A stretch of 16,597 bases of DNA from an uncultured Prevotella sp. (lineage in GTDB: Bacteria; Bacteroidota; Bacteroidia; Bacteroidales; Bacteroidaceae), in NCBI GenBank assembly GCA_938018155.1, contig CALIIG010000162.1, positions 1 through 16,597 of the forward strand, in the 5' to 3' direction. The position numbers were made by a program, and so were the translations under genes. A model generated the notes under the pieces. That model was not told the DNA's origin, made no database searches, and saw only the letters and a list, made by a program, of their open reading frames with translations. This document shows positions 1-6,549 of the stretch, in pieces (the stretch's first letter is position 1; each line of letters opens with the position of its first letter).

Positions 1-81
1 AGCGGTATGTTTTCAGGGTATGATGAAGAGGGCTTGCTTTCGGTAAATTCGCACTGGAAAGGGGGCTTTGCAACGATATAA
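1..81 (+). CDS. Possible 3' end of an unidentified gene (partial)
   Basis: Frame 1 is open from the left edge to a TAA at 79-81 and encodes 26 residues, beginning SGMFSGYDEEGLL and ending HWKGGFATI. The composition looks like protein (Gly, Trp, Phe and charged residues), and the other two forward frames stop by position 46. The stop lies 58 bp from the stop of the convergent gene at 140-1093, a normal tail-to-tail spacing. I do not recognise the family from so short a tail. No convincing terminator hairpin is visible between the two stops. A chance open frame of this length is also possible. Confidence 0.4.
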   Translation, partial: SGMFSGYDEEGLLSVNSHWKGGFATI

Positions 82-139
82 AATTGTCAGGAAAATTTCG
101 GCAAGAAAGCTTTACCGTGATGTGAAATGGTCTGGGGAA

Positions 140-1093
140 TTACTTTCTTATCACCTTTTTCCCCTCACAAATCACGATGCCTTTATAGTTTTTACCTACA
201 AGTTGCCCCAGAATATTGTAAGTATTTTTGGCAACAGAGCGCTCGGGTATGGCGATGGCCTCGTCGTAGAGGCGATAGAAGTTTCCGTGGTCGCCGATGA
301 GCAAATCGTTTCCGTGAAAGGCAACAGATTCGGGCTCTCCCTTGAAGCCAAGGCCCGCCAGATTGATGTTCTGCACCTCACGGCCCGTGCTAAGGTCAAC
401 GACTGCAAGCGTGCCTTCGCCTTTGTATCCGTGCAAATGATAGATGTATCCCCCCTTAATGGTTGCGCCTTGCCCCACTCCGGAGATGGTGATTCGTACG
501 CGTTTCTCAACATTTTTTACCGCACTGATGTAAACATTCTTTTGGTCGAGGGCGGGGATTCTCACCTTCGAGTAGCTTCGTCCGTACGGACCGTTGTTGT
601 AAATCCATAGGAACCGGCCCGTCTCGTCAACGTTCGTGGTTGTCATTTTGGCGTCTTTGAAGTGGATTGTCTGTATGAGTTGTACGCTGTAAAGCGGCCC
701 CGTTTTGACAATTCGGTACACATTTGTCCGGCACGAATCGCCGCGTTGCGACACGTATACCAGCGGAAATCGGTCGTCCGGCTTATAGAAAGTCTTGCTG
801 AAATCGACGGTATTGCAGTGCACTGCCACGTCAGAGAGCCCCGTCATAAAGCTGCGTGACTTGTTGATTTTTTTGAGATTACGGATGTTTATAATGTCAA
901 TGAATCCGAATTTGTCGTAGAACCGGTAGAGGCTGTCGCCGTATACGGCCCAGTCTTGTTGTGCTCCGGCACCCCATGTGCGGCCTATGGTAGTGAGCTT
1001 TTCTAACTCAGGCGTGTTGAAAGTTTGTGCAATGGCCGTACTTGTACAAAGTAACAGAAGACCGATGAGGCTGGTTTTGATACTATTTCTCAT
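140..1093 (-). CDS. Secreted propeller-like protein with C-terminal sorting-like tail
   Basis: The product has 317 residues. An N-terminal signal peptide (about residues 1-22) has a basic start, the core LIGLLLLC and a likely type I cleavage site at AIA/Q. A Cys at 16 follows LLL, a poor lipobox, so lipidation is less likely. The middle (about 35-290) has short hydrophobic strands alternating with Asp/Gly turns, such as TNVDETGRFLWIYNN and EPESVAFHGNDLLIGDHG. This resembles NHL/YncE-like beta-propeller blades, but I cannot assign a family. The last 27 residues (YNILGQLVG, then NYKGIVI, then GKKVIRK) match in style the C-terminal tails of many Prevotella and Bacteroides surface proteins that resemble type IX secretion sorting domains. 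It is transcribed away from the LolA-like gene. A weak -7-like box with a 3-base spacer instead of 2 lies at 1139-1147. The role is unknown, perhaps a surface or periplasmic binding protein. Confidence 0.75.
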   Translation of the reverse strand: MRNSIKTSLIGLLLLCTSTAIAQTFNTPELEKLTTIGRTWGAGAQQDWAVYGDSLYRFYDKFGFIDIINIRNLKKINKSRSFMTGLSDVAVHCNTVDFSKTFYKPDDRFPLVYVSQRGDSCRTNVYRIVKTGPLYSVQLIQTIHFKDAKMTTTNVDETGRFLWIYNNGPYGRSYSKVRIPALDQKNVYISAVKNVEKRVRITISGVGQGATIKGGYIYHLHGYKGEGTLAVVDLSTGREVQNINLAGLGFKGEPESVAFHGNDLLIGDHGNFYRLYDEAIAIPERSVAKNTYNILGQLVGKNYKGIVICEGKKVIRK

Positions 1094-1211
1094 TTGTTTT
1101 AACCCTTAAAAAAAAGAGGTTTACTTAGTTTTATGCAGCAAAAGTATGAAAAAAGTTGGCATAATATATAGCTTTTACGGTTTTAGATGGTGAAAATTCG
1201 GCCGAAGGCAG

Positions 1212-1219
1212 TAATTTTG
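1212..1219 (+). promoter_or_regulatory. Bacteroides-type -7 box of the LolA-like gene
   Basis: TAATTTTG is an exact match to the TAnnTTTG -7 element of the Bacteroidota primary sigma factor. No good -33 TTTG is seen at the right spacing. Only five bases separate the box from the ATG at 1225, so the transcript would begin at or next to the start codon. Confidence 0.55.
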
Positions 1220-1224
1220 CAGCC

Positions 1225-1911
1225 ATGAATGCAAAAACAAACACGACGTTAAGTATTAGGCATAACAGAATAGTGACCTGTCTTTTCTTGCAGATAGTAC
1301 TCCCTTTAATGTTTATTTTTTCATCGCTGAACGCTGTGGCAGCACCTTCCGTTTCGGCAGTAAATGCACGTCAGGCGCGCGATATGTTTAATAAAGTATA
1401 TCAGAAAACCTTTGGAGCACAGGGCTGCAGGTTGAGTTACAGCGTTAATATCATAGGACTTTACAGGACGAAAGGCACCATCTGGATGAAAGGAAAGAAA
1501 TCGCATTACATGGAATCGCGCTACTGTTCGTGGAGCGATGGCGTACACCTTTACCGCGTAGACTTGAAGAAACGTGCCGTAGAGCTTCATAATGCAGCCT
1601 CGCCAAAGCGCGACAAATACATGTCGAAATTTACCTTCGACATCAATATGTTCGATTATAGCTGGAATAACAGCCCCGAGGGTATTGTGATAAACCTCGA
1701 CGCTAAGGATGGGGCGAAAGGCATTAAACACGCCCGTGTTATCCTCGATAGCGTTACACATACGCCGAAAAGTCTCAAGGTGAAGGTAGCTTTCTTTTGG
1801 ACAACGGTTAAGATAACCGGGTATCAGTCGGGCGACATCAACGATAACGTGTTTGTTTACCCCGCTGCTAAATACAGGAATTTTGAGTTTACGAACATGT
1901 GGCCCGATTAA
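1225..1911 (+). CDS. LolA-like periplasmic lipoprotein-carrier protein
   Basis: The product has 228 residues. A rather long n-region of 16 residues precedes a hydrophobic core (about 17-36) and a likely type I cleavage site at AVAA/P near residue 40, so export to the periplasm is expected. The mature part follows the LolA/LolB layout. A helix (ARQARDMFNKVYQK) is followed by a run of beta strands: a first sheet (SYSVNIIGLYRTKGTIWMKG), then YCSWSDGVHLYRVDL, VILDSVTHTPKSLKV and TTVKITGY. It ends with VFVYPAAKYRNFEFTNM, close to the usual close of Bacteroidota LolA-like proteins. LolA carries lipoproteins from the inner to the outer membrane. This sequence is divergent, and similar folds serve other roles, so the substrate is uncertain. 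It lies 68 bp upstream of the LptB-type gene, which has its own promoter. The next in-frame ATG (1309) would destroy the signal peptide, so 1225 is preferred. Confidence 0.68.
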   Translation: MNAKTNTTLSIRHNRIVTCLFLQIVLPLMFIFSSLNAVAAPSVSAVNARQARDMFNKVYQKTFGAQGCRLSYSVNIIGLYRTKGTIWMKGKKSHYMESRYCSWSDGVHLYRVDLKKRAVELHNAASPKRDKYMSKFTFDINMFDYSWNNSPEGIVINLDAKDGAKGIKHARVILDSVTHTPKSLKVKVAFFWTTVKITGYQSGDINDNVFVYPAAKYRNFEFTNMWPD

Positions 1912-1929
1912 AAGCTCGTGGCGTTTCAA

Positions 1930-1961
1930 TTTGCAGATGAAAGTTTTATTTCGTAAATTTG
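1930..1961 (+). promoter_or_regulatory. Consensus promoter of the lptB-like gene
   Basis: TTTG at 1930-1933 and TAAATTTG at 1954-1961 are separated by 20 bp. This exactly fits the -33/-7 consensus of the Bacteroidota housekeeping sigma factor. Transcription should start a few bases after 1961, leaving a short leader before the ATG at 1980. It is the best promoter in the window. Confidence 0.8.
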
Positions 1962-1979
1962 CGTAATAAATATATTGCT

Positions 1980-2882
1980 ATGGACGAAGCAACGCGCATT
2001 AGGCAGCAGATTCCTGATGTTTCGGGAATGACAACCGAGGAGGTAGATGAGCTGATAAGGGAACGGCTGAAACACAAAGAGCTTCATACGCACGGTTTGG
2101 TAAAGCGTTATGGCAAGCGCACAGTGGCCGACGACGTTACCTTTAACGTCAGGCAGGGAGAGATAGTAGGCCTGCTTGGCCCTAACGGTGCAGGCAAAAC
2201 AACGTCGTTTTACATGACTACGGGCTTGGTTATACCCAACGAAGGGCATGTGTATATTGATGATCAGGAGATAACCGATTACCCCGTTTATAAACGTGCA
2301 CGTGCAGGAATAGGCTACCTTCCGCAAGAAGCGAGCGTGTTTCGTAAGTTAAGTGTGGAAGACAATATTATGTCAGTGCTCGAGATGACAAACCAAACCC
2401 GCCAGCAGCAACTGGATAAACTGGAGAGCCTGATAGCTGAATTTCGGCTGCAGAAGGTAAGGAAGAACAAGGGAGACCGCCTTTCGGGCGGAGAGCGCAG
2501 ACGCTGCGAGATAGCCCGTTGTTTAGCCATTGACCCGAAATTTATTATGCTTGACGAGCCCTTTGCCGGCGTTGACCCTATTGCTGTGGAAGATATTCAG
2601 CATATTGTATGGCGTTTGAAGTATCGCAATATAGGCATATTGATAACCGACCACAATGTGCAGGAGACTCTGTCAATTACTGATCGTGCCTACTTGCTGT
2701 TTGAAGGCCGCATCCTTTTCCAGGGATTGCCCGAAGAATTAGCCGGGAATAAGATTGTGCGTAAGAACTATTTGAGTGACAATTTCGTTTATCGCAAGTT
2801 CCAATCGAATGCTGACGACCAAGTATTTGCTGCCGAAGCACGCAAGGAACTGCTCAGAGAGGTGGCTGCTCAGGAGGGTTAA
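1980..2882 (+). CDS. lptB: LPS export ABC transporter ATP-binding protein LptB
   Basis: The 300-residue ATPase of the LptB2FG complex powers lipopolysaccharide extraction from the inner membrane. All ABC motifs are intact: Walker [10 protein letters not shown] (67-75), Q-loop Gln116, signature LSGGERRR (168-175), Walker B IMLDEP with catalytic Glu193, and the switch His225. The [16 protein letters not shown] and [24 protein letters not shown] stretches are typical of LptB. Compared with the roughly 240-residue proteobacterial enzyme, it has about 35 extra residues at the N terminus (acidic/basic, helical) and about 30 at the C terminus. The start is placed at ATG 1980. An upstream in-frame TTG at 1959 would give 307 residues, but it lies inside the -7 box and would not be transcribed. 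An OstA/LptA-like gene of the same pathway lies at 13385-15085. Confidence 0.92.
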   Translation: MDEATRIRQQIPDVSGMTTEEVDELIRERLKHKELHTHGLVKRYGKRTVADDVTFNVRQGEIVGLLGPNGAGKTTSFYMTTGLVIPNEGHVYIDDQEITDYPVYKRARAGIGYLPQEASVFRKLSVEDNIMSVLEMTNQTRQQQLDKLESLIAEFRLQKVRKNKGDRLSGGERRRCEIARCLAIDPKFIMLDEPFAGVDPIAVEDIQHIVWRLKYRNIGILITDHNVQETLSITDRAYLLFEGRILFQGLPEELAGNKIVRKNYLSDNFVYRKFQSNADDQVFAAEARKELLREVAAQEG

Positions 2883-2930
2883 AAAAACAAATTTGTTATT
2901 GCTATATTAGGTACATTCGTAGGGATTAAG

Positions 2931-2938
2931 TAATTTTG
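2931..2938 (+). promoter_or_regulatory. -7 box of the trigger factor gene
   Basis: TAATTTTG matches TAnnTTTG exactly. A three-of-four match to the -33 box (TTAG, 2907-2910) lies 20 bp upstream. The predicted leader before the ATG at 3007 is about 60 bases, AT-rich, with no strong hairpin. Confidence 0.6.
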
Positions 2939-3006
2939 CAATTTGAAAATCGCGAGATTACCCCTGTGTGCAGATTAAATTAAAACAATAAAATAAAAGA
3001 CAAAAG

Positions 3007-4362
3007 ATGAAAGTTTCATTCGAAAACCCCGACAAAATTAATGGTCGGCTGACGATCACAGTCGAAGAAAACGACTATAAGAGCGAGGTTGATAAAACGT
3101 TGAAGGATTATCGTAAAAAGGCAAACGTGCCTGGTTTCCGTCCCGGTCAGGTGCCCATGGGGATGATTAAACGTCAGTTTGGTGCCAGTGTAAAGATGGA
3201 TGCCATCAATAAAATAGTTGGCGAACAGATTAACAAGTATGTCACTGACAACAAAATCAATATGCTTGGACAGCCTCTTGCATCAGAGGCACAACAGCCA
3301 CAGGATTTGGGAAAGGACGGTCCTTATACCTTTATATTTGATATTGCAGTTGCTCCTGAGTTTGATCTTGAACTCACCAACAAAGATAAGGTCGACTATT
3401 ATGACATTAATGTTGACGACGCACTGATTGATCGTCAGGTAGAAATGTTCGCATCGCGTCTGGGTAAAAACGTAGATGTAGAGGAGTATGCAGCAGGAGA
3501 TGTCGTAAAAGGCGACCTGCGCGAGCTCGATGATAAGGGTAATACCAAGGAGAATGGCCTTACAGTTGAGGCAGCTGTGATAATGCCCGAATACATAAAA
3601 GCCGCCGCACAGAAGAAGCTTTTTAAAGGAGCTAAGGTAGGTGACATTATTACCTTCAATCCTCGTAAGGCATATAAGGAGAGCGATGCTGAAATGGCAT
3701 CACTGCTAAAGGTTGAAAAGGAGAAACTTGCAGACTATGAAAGCGACTTCAGTTACCAGATAACGAATATTCAGCGTTTCGAAAACCATGCCGTTGATCA
3801 GGAACTTTTCGATCAGACATTTGGCAAAGACCAGGTGAAGGACGAAAAGGAGTTCCGTGAAAAAGTTGCTGAAGGCTTAAAGAAACAGCTCGAAAGGGAG
3901 AGCGATTACAAGTTCCTGATTGACGTACGCAAGTATGCAGAGGATAAGGTTGGACAGTTAACCTTCCCCGATGCCCTGCTGAAGCGTGTAATGAAAGAGA
4001 ACAATAAGGATAAGGATCAGGCGTTTATTGATAAGAACTATGAAGCAAGTATCAAAGAATTGACCTGGAGCCTGATTCGCAACAAGCTGTCAGAGAAAGC
4101 ACAGATAAAAGTTAACGACGAAGATGTACGCAATGCAGCCCGCGAAACGGCCCGTGTTCAGTTTGCACAATACGGAATGAACAATGTTCCTGATGAGTAT
4201 GTAAACAACTACGCTGACGAGCTTTTAAAGAAGCAAGATTCTGTACAGCAGTTTGTTGACCGTGCTATTGATATTAAGCTTATGGAAGCACTTAAGAAGG
4301 TTGTAAATCTAAACAAGAAGAGCATATCTCTTGATGACTTCAACAAGATGATGTCGGAATAA
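3007..4362 (+). CDS. tig: Trigger factor, ribosome-associated chaperone
   Basis: The product has 451 residues, slightly longer than the E. coli protein. Trigger factor binds the large ribosomal subunit near the exit tunnel and shields nascent chains. The N-terminal ribosome-binding domain (about 1-115) contains the signature loop GFRPGQVP (43-50), with Phe44-Arg45 as in the family, though Pro-Gly-Gln replaces the more basic stretch usual in Proteobacteria. A divergent FKBP-like region follows (about 160-255), recognisable from AAGDVVKGDLRELDDKG and GAKVGDIITF. The rest is the charged helical C-terminal substrate cradle (260-451). It sits upstream of clpP and clpX, the same tig-clpP-clpX order as in E. 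coli, but a 183 bp spacer with its own promoter and hairpins separates it from clpP. The start is supported by the conserved MKVSFEN opening and a consensus promoter about 70 bp upstream. Confidence 0.95.
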   Translation: MKVSFENPDKINGRLTITVEENDYKSEVDKTLKDYRKKANVPGFRPGQVPMGMIKRQFGASVKMDAINKIVGEQINKYVTDNKINMLGQPLASEAQQPQDLGKDGPYTFIFDIAVAPEFDLELTNKDKVDYYDINVDDALIDRQVEMFASRLGKNVDVEEYAAGDVVKGDLRELDDKGNTKENGLTVEAAVIMPEYIKAAAQKKLFKGAKVGDIITFNPRKAYKESDAEMASLLKVEKEKLADYESDFSYQITNIQRFENHAVDQELFDQTFGKDQVKDEKEFREKVAEGLKKQLERESDYKFLIDVRKYAEDKVGQLTFPDALLKRVMKENNKDKDQAFIDKNYEASIKELTWSLIRNKLSEKAQIKVNDEDVRNAARETARVQFAQYGMNNVPDEYVNNYADELLKKQDSVQQFVDRAIDIKLMEALKKVVNLNKKSISLDDFNKMMSE

Positions 4363-4420
4363 AAACTTTATTTTAAGAAAAAATAGTTATCTCTTAGCAG
4401 AGGTTATCGACTTTTTTCAC

Positions 4421-4428
4421 TATCTTTG
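4421..4428 (+). promoter_or_regulatory. -7 box of clpP inside the inverted repeat
   Basis: TATCTTTG is an exact TAnnTTTG match. No good -33 TTTG is found at 19-21 bp, which may mean that an activator helps or that the promoter is weak. The predicted leader to the clpP ATG is about 110 bases and structured. Confidence 0.6.
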
Positions 4429-4466
4429 TATAAATGTAGTGCCTTGTTTTCGCCTTGCTTGCGTAA

Positions 4467-4507
4467 AGGTATTACCTAAGATAGGTAAAAAGGAGGTCGA
4501 TAACCTC
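4467..4507 (+). promoter_or_regulatory. Attenuator-like leader with alternating AGGT/ACCT segments
   Basis: In the clpP leader, AGGT (4467-4470), ACCT (4474-4477), AGGT (4483-4486), AGGT (4494-4497) and ACCT (4503-4506) alternate. TTACCT/AGGTAA forms a 6 bp hairpin with loop AAGAT (4472-4488). Alternatively the first ACCT pairs back to 4467-4470. The last ACCT can pair with 4494, with 4483, or with the AGGT of the upstream arm at 4401-4404. These pairings exclude one another, as in attenuators. No known riboswitch family is recognised. Confidence 0.45.
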
Positions 4508-4515
4508 TGTTTTTT
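4492..4515 (+). terminator. Candidate intrinsic terminator in the clpP leader
   Basis: GGAGGT/ACCTCT forms a stem of five Watson-Crick pairs plus one G-T pair (4492-4497 with 4503-4508) around loop CGATA, and T6 follows at 4510-4515. It lies 30 bp before the clpP ATG, so it would stop transcription before the gene unless relieved. If the long-range arm at 4398-4411 pairs instead, the stem before the T-run is longer (14 bp). The short stem is only moderately strong. Confidence 0.45.
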
Positions 4516-4545
4516 GTCTTATTAAAAAAGGAAAAGACGTATTTT

Positions 4546-5229
4546 ATGAATAACGAATTTAGAAAATTTGCTACCCGTCATTTGGGTGTAAATGGTATGG
4601 TGCTTGACGATGTTGCCAAATTACAGCAGCAATACCTCAATCCTTATATTCTTGAGGAGCGTCAGCTGAACGTTACACAGCTTGATGTGTTTTCACGTTT
4701 AATGATGGATCGTATTATCTTTTTGGGGACAGAGGTAGACGATTACACCGCCAACGTGCTGCAAGCACAGCTTCTTTATCTCGACTCGGTAGATAATACG
4801 AAAGATATTTCCATCTATATTAATTCGCCTGGGGGCAGCGTTACAGCGGGTCTTGGCATTTATGATACCATGCAGTTCATCAGTAGCAAGGTGGCTACCA
4901 TCTGTACAGGTATGGCTGCATCGATGGCAGCAGTGTTGCTTGTTTCGGGTGAGGAGGGTAAACGTTCAGCTTTACCTCATAGTCGTGTGATGATACACCA
5001 GCCTCTTGGTGGCGTACAAGGACAGGCTTCAGACATTGAAATTGAGGCCCGCGAGATACAAAAGTTTAAGAAAGAGCTTTATACAATTATATCAAACCAT
5101 TCTCATCAGCCATTCGAAAAGGTGTGGAAGGATAGCGACCGTAATTATTGGATGACGGCAGAAGAAGCTAAGGAGTATGGCATGATAGACGAAGTGCTTA
5201 CACGGAAGGCACTTGCCGTTGAAGAGTAA
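4546..5229 (+). CDS. clpP: ATP-dependent Clp protease proteolytic subunit (triad Asp is Asn)
   Basis: The product has 227 residues, the serine peptidase subunit that forms a double heptameric ring and degrades proteins fed by ClpX. A probable N-terminal extension or propeptide (about 1-30) comes first. Next are the conserved LNVTQLDVFSRLMMDRIIFLG, the oxyanion segment INSPGGSVTAG (92-102), the nucleophile Ser126 in GMAASMAAVLL, and His151 in RVMIHQPLGG. In E. coli and Firmicute ClpP the catalytic Asp lies 49 residues after the His, in a D-R-D motif before N/R-F. Here position 200 is Asn (SDRNYWMTAEEA, codon AAT at 5143-5145), so the triad reads Ser-His-Asn. Asp198 is two residues away. All other conserved features are intact, so I call it a gene rather than a pseudogene. 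It stands 31 bp before clpX, presumably on the same transcript, behind a structured leader. Confidence 0.95.
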   Translation: MNNEFRKFATRHLGVNGMVLDDVAKLQQQYLNPYILEERQLNVTQLDVFSRLMMDRIIFLGTEVDDYTANVLQAQLLYLDSVDNTKDISIYINSPGGSVTAGLGIYDTMQFISSKVATICTGMAASMAAVLLVSGEEGKRSALPHSRVMIHQPLGGVQGQASDIEIEAREIQKFKKELYTIISNHSHQPFEKVWKDSDRNYWMTAEEAKEYGMIDEVLTRKALAVEE

Positions 5230-5260
5230 AAGCGTGCTTAATGAATTGGGATTGTAGGAA

Positions 5261-6511
5261 ATGAAGAAAATGCCAAAGAAATGTTGCAGCTTCTGTGGCA
5301 GGAGCGAGGATCAGGTGCGACTCCTTATTACGGGGTTGAACGGATACATTTGTGAAGATTGTGCTCAGCAAGCTTATAAAATAGTGAACGAATCAGGAGT
5401 TATGTCTTCGGCATCTACTTCAGAAAAGCCAGTAGAAAACTATAAAGTTAAGGAAGTTCCCAAGCCTCAGGAGATAAAGAAGTATCTTGACAACTATGTA
5501 ATAGGTCAGGATGAGGCCAAAAGATATTTGTCAGTATCTGTATATAACCACTACAAACGTCTGCAGCAGCCCGCTGATGACGATGGCGTGGAGATAGAAA
5601 AGAGCAATATTATTATGGTAGGCTCAACAGGAACGGGAAAAACTCTTTTAGCAAGGACGATAGCCCGACTGCTTGATGTGCCATTCACGATTGTTGATGC
5701 TACGGTATTTACCGAAGCAGGCTATGTAGGAGAAGACGTGGAAAGTATTTTGAGCAGGTTGTTACAGGTTGCCGACTATAATGTTGCCGCGGCTGAACGT
5801 GGAATAGTTTTCATAGATGAAATAGACAAAATAGCCCGTAAATCAGACAATCCGAGTATCACGCGTGACGTGAGCGGCGAAGGGGTTCAGCAGGCCATGT
5901 TGAAACTTTTAGAGGGTACAATGGTAAATGTTCCACCACAGGGAGGACGCAAGCATCCTGATCAGGAGTATATTCATGTGAATACAAAGAATATATTATT
6001 TATATGTGGAGGTGCCTTTGATGGGATAGAACGGAAGATAGCCCAGCGTTTAAATACGCATGTGGTGGGGTATAATTCGGTTCAGAATACCCAAAGGATT
6101 GATAAAGGAGACTTGATGAAGTATATCGTTCCACAAGATTTGAAATCGTTTGGCCTTATACCTGAATTGATTGGACGTTTGCCAGTGCTCACGTTTCTTA
6201 AACCCCTTGATCGTATTGCTTTACGCCGAATATTGGTAGAACCGAAAAATTCGATCGTAAAACAGTATATTAAGTTGTTCGAGATGGACAAGGTTAAACT
6301 GACATTTACAGAAGAGGCACTCGACTTTATTGTTGACAAAGCTCTTGATTATAAGTTAGGCGCACGTGGATTACGTTCTATTGTTGAGGCCATTATGATG
6401 GATGCGATGTTTGATATACCTTCAAAGCGCGTGAAAAAGTTTGATGTAACGCTTGATTACGCGCAAAAACAAATAGATAAAGCTCATATACAGAAACTTG
6501 AATTAGCCTGA
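5261..6511 (+). CDS. clpX: ATP-dependent Clp protease ATP-binding subunit ClpX
   Basis: The 416-residue AAA+ unfoldase recognises substrates and threads them into ClpP. The N-terminal C4 zinc-binding domain uses Cys9, Cys12, Cys31 and Cys34. The AAA+ module has Walker A GSTGTGKT (121-128), the pore-1 loop GYVGED (154-159), Walker B FIDEID with Asp186 and Glu187, the conserved [10 protein letters not shown] segment with Arg306, and sensor 2 GARGLRS (367-373). The tripeptide equivalent to the ClpP-docking IGF loop reads Val269-Gly270-Tyr271, a conservative change from Ile-Gly-Phe. ATG 5261 is taken as the start; the in-frame ATG three codons later would also keep the zinc domain. The gene follows clpP after 31 bp and precedes recQ by 38 bp, with no promoter box in either gap, so the three are probably cotranscribed. 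Confidence 0.96.
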   Translation: MKKMPKKCCSFCGRSEDQVRLLITGLNGYICEDCAQQAYKIVNESGVMSSASTSEKPVENYKVKEVPKPQEIKKYLDNYVIGQDEAKRYLSVSVYNHYKRLQQPADDDGVEIEKSNIIMVGSTGTGKTLLARTIARLLDVPFTIVDATVFTEAGYVGEDVESILSRLLQVADYNVAAAERGIVFIDEIDKIARKSDNPSITRDVSGEGVQQAMLKLLEGTMVNVPPQGGRKHPDQEYIHVNTKNILFICGGAFDGIERKIAQRLNTHVVGYNSVQNTQRIDKGDLMKYIVPQDLKSFGLIPELIGRLPVLTFLKPLDRIALRRILVEPKNSIVKQYIKLFEMDKVKLTFTEEALDFIVDKALDYKLGARGLRSIVEAIMMDAMFDIPSKRVKKFDVTLDYAQKQIDKAHIQKLELA

Positions 6512-6549
6512 TACAAACCCTATAGAACGCTGGAAACTATCAATCGGAT

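Larger units (their letters stand above)
4398..4509. repeat. 14-bp inverted repeat flanking the clpP promoter
   Basis: CAGAGGTTATCGAC (4398-4411) and its exact reverse complement GTCGATAACCTCTG (4496-4509) are separated by 84 bases. Each arm is followed by a run of six T (4412-4417 and 4510-4515). The clpP -7 box (4421-4428) lies between the arms. Only RNA reading through from tig would contain both arms and could form the full stem. RNA starting at the internal promoter holds the right arm alone. The pair could also be two inverted copies of a protein-binding site. No target-site duplication is visible, so a small transposable element is not supported. Confidence 0.75.

Noticed and set aside
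68..610. A 180-codon + strand reading frame opposite the propeller-like gene
   Set aside because: It starts with a rare codon and its product has no signal peptide or recognisable motif. The opposite strand encodes a coherent secreted protein with signal peptide and sorting-like tail.
1321..1929. A 202-codon - strand frame across the LolA-like gene
   Set aside because: It is antisense to a gene with a clear signal peptide and LolA-like ending; the antisense product is rich in Cys and His without any motif.
2886..2897. Palindrome AACAAATTTGTT after lptB
   Set aside because: It is all A/T except two bases, has no loop room and no following T-run, so it is likely chance in AT-rich sequence.
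4490..4496. AAGGAGG, a perfect Shine-Dalgarno sequence
   Set aside because: No start codon follows within 4-12 bases, the phylum rarely uses Shine-Dalgarno sites, and the bases are better explained as part of the hairpin stem.
4398..4509. A MITE-like element of 112 bp with 14-bp terminal inverted repeats
   Set aside because: No target-site duplication is visible at the ends. Only a genome search for further copies could revive this idea.
4439..4525. A 28-codon GTG frame across the clpP leader hairpins, and an ATG-TAG start-stop at 4434-4439
   Set aside because: A leader peptide would fit an attenuator, but there is no ribosome-binding signal at the GTG, no run of one amino acid, and the start-stop lies at the predicted transcription start. 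Too weak to annotate.
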